DNA from: Clavelina lepadiformis
Taxonomy: Eukaryota; Chordata; Ascidiacea; Aplousobranchia; Clavelinidae
Length of the DNA stretch: 64,000 nt
NCBI RefSeq assembly: GCF_947623445.1
Contig: NC_135246.1
Span: forward strand, 11,453,856 to 11,517,855
Direction: 5' to 3'
Made by a program: the position numbers and the translations under genes. The notes beneath the pieces were generated by a model. The model was not told the DNA's origin. It ran no database searches and was given only the letters and a program-made list of their open reading frames with translations. Of the stretch, positions 57,031-64,000 are shown piece by piece; within the stretch, counting starts at the first letter, position 1, and every line of letters begins with the position of its first letter.

Positions 57031-57629
57031 CATGAAAACACCGGGAGAATACTAATTTCTCTAACAAACACGCTATTTTTTCTCCGTTTGCTACCGTATT
57101 ATAAAAGGCCGCAACTGGCCAGCCACAAACGTGGTACGTGCTTCGGCCTTGAGTTGTGGTGCACACCAACTGTTTCCTTTCACACCTACACATCGGAATT
57201 TTGCTTTTACACCACTGAGATATCGGTGAAAACTGCCATATTCTGCAATCCAGGATATCTCCAACGTATCATACAAAATTTTTATACAGGCTTACTATCT
57301 GCAAGAACTTCATTAAATTGGACCAAGAATTAATATCAAAATATGTATTTTTTGATCAAATTTGGCATTGCGGCCTTGCTGGTATCCGACTGTAGCATGA
57401 CTGCTTTTGCCTGTTGTATATTATAAACTTTTGGGTGTTTAAGCTTCTTCAATGACTTTAGCCTATTTAACCACAAACTGCCTTAAAAAATTAGTATACT
57501 TTAGTCCTGACGCTTATTGTTAGCAGCTCTAGAATACAAGTGCACAACCACATGGACACACTAAAAGCCTGAAGGGGCTAAAAAGGCTGAAATTGAAAAT
57601 CAGTATTTCCTAACTAGGCTTTTTTTCGG

Positions 57630-57805
57630 GTCTAGTAAACAAGTGCACAACCAGATGACGTCACAATTTGAGTAGCTGGGGTTTTGTATACAAAGGTATC
57701 TTGTGGTTGTGCATTTGTGATCCCAACCACAGGATGCCTTAGTATACTATATAGACCAGCTACTCAAATTGTAACGTCTTCTGTTGTACCCTTGTAAATT
57801 AGAAC
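57630..57805. mobile_element. Foldback (hairpin) element, 176 bp
   Basis: The two halves are inverted copies. The outer arms of about 50 bp (57630-57679 and 57756-57805) share CAATTTGAGTAGCTGG. The inner arms pair GTATACAAAGGTATCTTGTG with its near-complement ending AGTATAC, leaving a loop of about 12 bases near 57711-57722. No coding capacity is present. It is probably a foldback MITE, and no clear target duplication was seen. Confidence 0.8.
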
Positions 57806-60120
57806 CTTGTTGGCCTAGTATATAACGAATACTTGCGCTATACATAACCCCAACACCCTGACTGCTTGCCGTACACTCGTGCTTGGTGACTGATCAAGTT
57901 TCAAAACCATAATGCCCCAACTTTGGAAAGACGAACTTATGTCATCGACATCTTTTAATTAAAAAGATGGGTAATTGTGAAAACTAGCACCTTGAATCAA
58001 AAAATATAGTAATTAATAACTAGTAACCTCCCGGTTAAAAACGCAACATTAATCTGAACATTTTACCTGTTGAGTTTGTATTTAGCAGTTTTTATCTTTT
58101 ACTTTTAGACTTTTGATGCGGTTAAGTTAATTATTCCTGAAAAGAACGAGTACAATGTCCATGTCACTTGTGGTGCCTTTGACCATAGACAACTAAAAGA
58201 TAGACTGAACACTACCGTGATTGGTTAAGAGTCGTCACGCTTGAACTGTTATGGGTGACGAGTGTGAGAAGCGGCGTTTGTTATGAAAGAAGCAACAATT
58301 GCTAAGAGCTTCTTAGTAATGTTTGATAGAAGTGCGTGAAAGCATACAGGAACTATTGCTACTATTTCCTCTCACAACCGACCTGTGCAAAAGATTCTTA
58401 CCGTGTACACAGGCCCACCTGAACGGGACTCTGGTCCCATGGATGGAGTTCATTTTAGTGGGGTTTTTCTTACTTCATAAAGACACATAGGTCGGTTCCA
58501 TCCTGATGGTGACGCAACGCTTATGTCCTTTCAAACTATCAGTGTAACTTTTGTTTTATATTAATTGAGTTTAAATTATGTATTTTTCTATTAAATCATG
58601 TTTAAATGATGTGTTTGTAATTTGGTTTTGGTGGCCGTGCTGAGCTGACACTAATAACTTTTTTTACATTCTCTTACTGGTCCGTAATGCACGTTTTTGC
58701 CCTCGAGGCTTTGTCACATTTGCCCGTCCAATTTGTAGAAATTATTGTCATTAACCGCTAATATGTTTGCGACCACCTGTGCCACAACTTTTCGTTCCCC
58801 AAATTGAAGACGAAAAATAAAATAAATGAATACGGCTATTATTTGCACTTAAGATTAAGACTTTTACCAATACAGAGATGATTTCATTATGACCTCATTA
58901 TTGTAAAGCTATTGACATATTTCTTGGAACAGCATGTGGACGGTTTCAGTTAAATCTGTTGAATAAGTCTTGGCAACTTGAGAAATGAGCACGGTCTCCA
59001 ACACCACACTAACACCACCCGTTGGGAAGTTATCATTTCTGTGCAGTTTGAGTTCTACTTATCATAGTCAGGATGGTATGAGTAGGTAATGAAATCATGT
59101 ATGGCAAGCTACAGCATTACTGAGCTTATTGGTTTGAGTCTATTGTTAAGTTTCAGAAAATTATACTCAATTTAATTGATTTTCATGATTCTTTGTTATA
59201 TTTCTTAATTACGTACGGTAAGAAGATAATTACACATGATAAAATTACGGTAAGTGTTTGGTAATAAATCATAGATGCAGTATGTGATTACCATAACTGT
59301 GTAATTCATATTATAAAATAGAACCTACAGATTAACATTGTGTAATTTTATGTCTGTGTCAGTTAACCAGGTCAAGTTTATCAAGCAATATAACCAAGTT
59401 ACTTATATGACATCATTTTTTATTTACTATTATTGCTAATGAATCTTACGCTGTGGCACCAACATTTTATTTTATTGCTATTGTGAAATTACTGTACTCC
59501 TAAGTTTTCAATTTATAATGTAAAGAAAACAAACCTATTTTAATCAGCACTTAACACAGTAGGCTACACATTATACCAATAAATAGCCTACCTATTGCGC
59601 AAGTTTGCATGGTTGACTGGTTGTTTGTATCATTTGAATAGAAAGACCAAACAATTGTTTCATTTTGCTTATAGGCTTAGCAATATTATTGACAAAACGG
59701 ACAGATTGAGAAAAATAAGAGATCTGAAAATTCCATGCCCAACAACAAGGGGAAGTTATCGAATACTGTATTTTATTTTATTCTCTTTCAGTTTTTAATA
59801 ATCCGCATACCAGGACATTCTAATCAGTAGTCTAGTCAACAATGTTTAACAGCAATCTTTAACAAATAAATTCATCCTACTTTTTCAAGTCTCCATGCAT
59901 ACATTGTTGTCAATAACAACTGTCCGACTTAAGCTATTCTTAGGTTTTTTATTCACTTCGACTTTCGAAACAGGCGTAATATTTTGGCCATAGTCCCAAA
60001 CATTTGAAGCGTGACCTGGCTGATACCGCCGAAAACACTTAGAAAAGAGAATTAGAAGTGTGAAACTCCCTGACAATTGACGATGAAGTTCCTCGTATGC
60101 GAAGACATTAACACATTTCA

Positions 60121-60222
60121 TTGTAGTGTAGCAGAAGGCTTATAACATATGTCGTTTTCAACTCGCAAACCTGTGACATAGAACCACCAGGTGTTGAAAA
60201 AATATGCTTCTGTCTCATTGGT
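60121..60222. repeat. Dispersed repeat, copy 2 (partner at 17341-17455)
   Basis: Same orientation and order of motifs as the first copy: GTGTAGCAGAAGGCTTATAA, CGTTTTCAA, GTGACATAGAACCACCA and GCTTCTGTCTC. Confidence 0.7.
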
Positions 60223-60480
60223 CACCCTGGCTCACAGGTCTCGCCTTCCCCCTACTCAGACTGCAAATGACATCACAATTCACCACATTACATAATTACA
60301 CCTGCCGTCAAGTTCGAAGACATAGCTTACGACACGTCATAATGTACCTATTACCGGTACTGCAGAGTGCAGACCTACATACACACATGAAAATAGCCTA
60401 CATTTCCTTTCGAGGTATTTTGAAGCGGTTTTTGAACCATAAAAGCACAAAAATCTACGCTGGGCGCATTTTGGGCTGAG

Positions 60481-60660
60481 CAAAAATAAAGAGTTGATTT
60501 TAGTCATAGAATTTAGTTGAAGTTAGATTAGATTTACATTACTATGTTGCAAAATTAAACTTATGTGAGCAAGTCGGCTAACGGTGAAAAATAACATCAA
60601 ATGTACGATTGTTATGGTGAAATAGAACAGTTTACATTTTCTGGTGGGATATGGGAAGGG
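60481..60660. repeat. Dispersed repeat, diverged copy 2 of 3
   Basis: It shares GCAAAAATAAAGAGTTGATTT-like sequence with the start of the copy near 63430 and TTTACATTTTCTGG/GGGAAGG-like sequence with its end. Similarity is patchy. Confidence 0.45.
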
Positions 60661-61249
60661 TCCCGTCGAAGTGACAACTTCACTAAACGTTGATTAACTA
60701 GCTCATGATTTTGTGGATTTGGCGGGAACAGAAACATGAAATATTTTGGTTTTCTAGAAATTGTAGGTTGAACATTACCATAGCACCCCAATAGGAAAAT
60801 ATGATCTCTTTGAAACCTCAAAAATATCAGCAATATCTGGACAAAATTTCATGTTTTTCTCCCTCGAGACAACGAAGAGCAAGCAATTCGTCCAGAAAAC
60901 TGGCAGGTTGTAAGTTTGCATGAGGCATTTAAAGGAGTTGTTGGAATAGAACAACATGACCGCTGAACACATTTTGGAATGTGCGCTATGGACACTGGTA
61001 TCTTGTGCCGTGGATAGAATTATACTGGTGGTTTTGTTACTACAGGCAGCAGTTACTGCATATTTTGCTTTAGAATTTACATGGTTAAAGTCTGTGCAAC
61101 CGTCAAAGATCTTCACAGCGATTTTCAGTAAGGAGCGTATACGCCGAAGACTATACAATGAACATAATACAAAAGCAATTCGCTCTGAAAGAAACCTAAA
61201 TTTTGTTCTTCTAAAATCGATTTATCATTGCATGTGCCAACCTCTAGCT

Positions 61250-61608
61250 CAGGGGTGGCCAACAAGTCAGAGACTGAGAGCCTCACTTCTTACTGTGTTA
61301 ACGGCAAAGAGCCACAACATACACATTATGATTTATGACCCTTTTTCTTATTACGTCATAATACTGCATCAGATATTGTTTCAGTTTTATCATCTTTATT
61401 CTGGGTCGAAATCTGATGTAATCAGTCATTATTTAGCAAATATCAATTGAACATTAGCCAGTAGAGATTACTTTTCTGTATTAATTATTTATCTGCCTAA
61501 AATGGGTAAAATGTGCTCTCTTTTGGAGGTTCAATATGAACGAAAAAGCCGCATTATACTGGGCAAAGAGCCGCATGCGGCTCGCGAACCGCGGGTCGGC
61601 CAGGCCTG
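61250..61608. mobile_element. hAT MITE, 359 bp
   Basis: The ends CAGGGGTGGCCAAC and GTCGGCCAGGCCTG are imperfect inverted repeats, flanked by a perfect 8-bp target duplication CTCTAGCT (61242-61249 and 61609-61616). The interior has GAGCC-rich segments including CCGCATGCGGCTCGCG, as in the KAT6 intron element, so the two belong to related groups. It is non-coding. Confidence 0.92.
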
Positions 61609-63424
61609 CTCTAGCTGTTGAACATGTGCATGATTTTTATGCACAGCAGATTCTTAGCGAACGATAGATACGTCTTAATTGCCCGGAAACAATGAATTGC
61701 CTGTAAATGCGTTTTCCAGCACTTCTGTGTAAGTTGTTGAAGAGTTTATTCAGTTTAGCCTATCGCAGGGAAAATTTCAGACGGTCAGATGTTAGCAGTT
61801 TCGCTAAACTAGAATTACCTTTCTCGGAACGTCCCTAGAAAGATTGATTGTGATTGCCTGGAGGGTTAAGTCAGGAAAGTGTGATTTTTCAGTGTCGCAT
61901 CGGCACTAGAGTTATGCCTGAAATCTTGACACGCAATCGGTTCGATCGATGATTAGGTAGCATGTGGTTATAAGTAACAGATAGCTATGTAGTAAGGCTT
62001 GTACAATAGCTATAGCTTACCATATTCATTTACGACTAAGTCGCATGCTTTTGCAACAATGATTTGCTAAAACGTAGGCCTATATGGGGTGCAACTTTTC
62101 ACACTAAGGTAAAATTTCAGTGACAGTGAAAAAGAAAACAACTATGACTGTAGATGATGTATGCGGTGCCTTAGGAAATAAAATCTCCTCTCCTAAAACG
62201 TTTGTACCATTTTCTAAGCCAGAGTTTGCACTGCCACTTATACACAAATAAATATGGCAACTACGCAAGCTTTTGTTGTGCGTATTTGAAAAGCGTATGC
62301 GATGTGACGTTTGTCTAAACCTACGCAAAATACAGTACTAAAATTGTTCCTGTTGACAAAAGCAATTCAGTATTTTCCCACTTACACGCTAGGCTCTTTG
62401 ATTTGAATTCGCGCTTAGTTGTCCCGGGGCTATGACTTCTATCATCAACTAACCTGGCTATTTATTTGTACATGAACTAGAGGGTTGCATGCAGTGGGAG
62501 TGTGTTGTTTTACCAGGTGAAACAATAATACTACGTGTCCATCCATTACTCCTTATACCGGTAATTATTAATTCACTCTTGAAGGTTTGATGAAGAGTTA
62601 GTAGCTAGTAGACGAATAGCATGGCAAACTTGAAGCAAAGACAAACTGGTATTTTAAGCAATACGTGCAATGAAGACAGCGGACCTGTTGAATTGAGGAT
62701 GATTTGAGTGCATTCCTGTTCCCCTACACTTGGTTAAATAGCAAAAACAACGTAGATAATGAAGCCAATCAATGTAGCGACTATGTGGCACTGTTATTGT
62801 TTAATCGGTCTTACATGGGCTGCAATTTCAGCAGTGACACGAGAGTGAGAGAAAAACGCCCAGGAGGAATGTAAGTTTGTCTGAAACGTGGAGAAGTCGC
62901 CAGATAAAGCAAAGAACAATGTTAACATGAACTGATCGCAGCTTAGGCCAGGGACCACTCTGAATATTAAATTGTAGCAAATACAGCTGATGCAACTAAA
63001 GTAGCTAATTATAGTGGCGGTAAGTATATTTTGTTAGTTAAGTACTTTACTTGCCTTAGCACGTTAGTTACAATCAGAACGTGTATAGTGTATACAAGTA
63101 CTTATTTTGCTATTCGAGTATAAGTGCTTGAGTTAATCGACATACTTGAGTACAAGAAAAGGAGAACTGTCTCCCCCAAGGGAAAAATTGTCATGAATTC
63201 TACAAATTTGCCGATATATCTTCCGTATATGCTACATTGTAGGCTACATGAATATGAACAGTTTTTGCTGTTATCAATTAACAGTGTTGATATTATCGTA
63301 ACCATAATCTATTTTAATGAAGAATGTTAATGTTTAAAATTTTTTGATACTGAATGCTTTTTACAAAGTAACTATTTCACCGGAAGTAAGTCACGCAGCC
63401 GTAAAAATAATCGGTTAGGAAAAT

Positions 63425-63605
63425 GGCTATGCAAAAAGTTGATTTTAGCTATTTAAGGTTTTAGTAGAATTATATTTGCAGTAGAAGGTGGATTTAGTTC
63501 AGGCTTAGGTCAATATGTTATAACATTTAACTTAGGTTAACAAGAAACTGTGGAAATTAGCTTCGAACGCACGATTTTTTCCAGTGAAATATTGGAAGGT
63601 CATTG
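63425..63605. repeat. Dispersed repeat, copy 3 of 3
   Basis: It aligns with 26455-26600: TATGTTATAACATTTAACTT, AGGTTAA, GAAACTGTGG, TAGCTTCGAA and GATTTTTTCCAGTGAAATA. The family is unknown. Confidence 0.65.
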
Positions 63606-64000
63606 CAATTTCATTTCGTGTATCCATGTATAAAGTATCATTCAATATATTTGGAATGCTAATAGACAAATGTCGTTTCGTTACTAAAAATAGTTTTACG
63701 AAAGTATAAACTGGATATGTTTAATATTTAAAGGCATCAAACGCAAAGCATTACATATTTAGTAAACGTGTTTAACAAATACTAGGTTACTAGGTATTTG
63801 GTAAAAATGTTTCTTGGTGAAAATTTGTTCCGTATGGTCATTGAAGTTGTAATTAATTCGTCGTTGACCTGAATGCTGTGTAGCTCTACATTTCCAAGGC
63901 ATTAACTTTTTTCTATCCGCTATACTACAAGATTTCACATCCACACAAAGCAATGGAAAATAGAACTTTGCTTAGTGGTCCAGTTGATGTTTCGACTTCT

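Larger units (their letters stand above)
53506..64000. other. Gene-free, repeat-rich stretch upstream of KAT6
   Basis: KAT6 promoter and any 5' untranslated exons should lie in its first part but could not be assigned. Beyond that I find only repeats: hAT-like sequence at 54672-54862 and 55147-55827, GTGCAC-type repeats at 55480-57030, a foldback at 57630-57805, repeat copies at 60121-60222, 60481-60660 and 63425-63605, and a clean hAT MITE at 61250-61608. Open frames here are short and unlike any known family. Confidence 0.5.

Noticed and set aside
60956-61450. 164-codon plus-strand frame
   Set aside because: It crosses the left boundary of the hAT MITE at 61250, so it cannot be an ancient coding sequence.

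Overview
This is nuclear DNA of an animal. It is AT-rich, its genes are split into many small exons joined by GT-AG introns, and it carries a KAT6 (MOZ/MORF) acetyltransferase, a membrane progestin receptor-like PAQR protein and a CYP2-like cytochrome P450. The compact introns and the many short hAT-type elements lead me to favour an invertebrate chordate, perhaps an ascidian tunicate, but nothing in the sequence proves it.

Layout: 1-5.1 kb holds a cluster of tRNA-Ile(UAU) genes and decayed copies arranged as a long imperfect palindrome, with a solo LTR in its right arm. All four protein-coding genes lie on the minus strand: a 12-exon cytochrome P450 (6776-10218), a 7-exon PAQR/mPR-like receptor (13850-15601), an S-adenosylmethionine synthetase gene (19786-25219) and a 25-exon KAT6 gene (29802-53505). 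I joined exons by hand from homology and splice sites. Reading phase closes exactly through every junction of all four models.

The most striking feature is the SAM synthetase gene. One set of six 5' exons is followed by two complete, open and divergent sets of the last three exons, so one gene appears able to make two enzymes with different C-terminal thirds. The KAT6 model encodes about 2769 residues with the full family architecture: winged helix, H15-like domain, double PHD finger, MYST domain and a long tail. It also has an unusually long basic/acidic middle region with several AT-hooks and a repeated KGY-x-WG motif.

The gene-poor stretches (5.1-6.8, 10.2-13.8, 15.6-19.8, 25.2-29.8 and 53.5-64 kb, and the 7.3-kb KAT6 intron) hold hAT-type non-autonomous elements, some with clear 8-bp target duplications, a foldback element, a 15-bp minisatellite and several unnamed dispersed repeat families. 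SAM synthetase (methyl donor supply) and KAT6 (chromatin acetylation) are neighbours but I see no sign of shared control.
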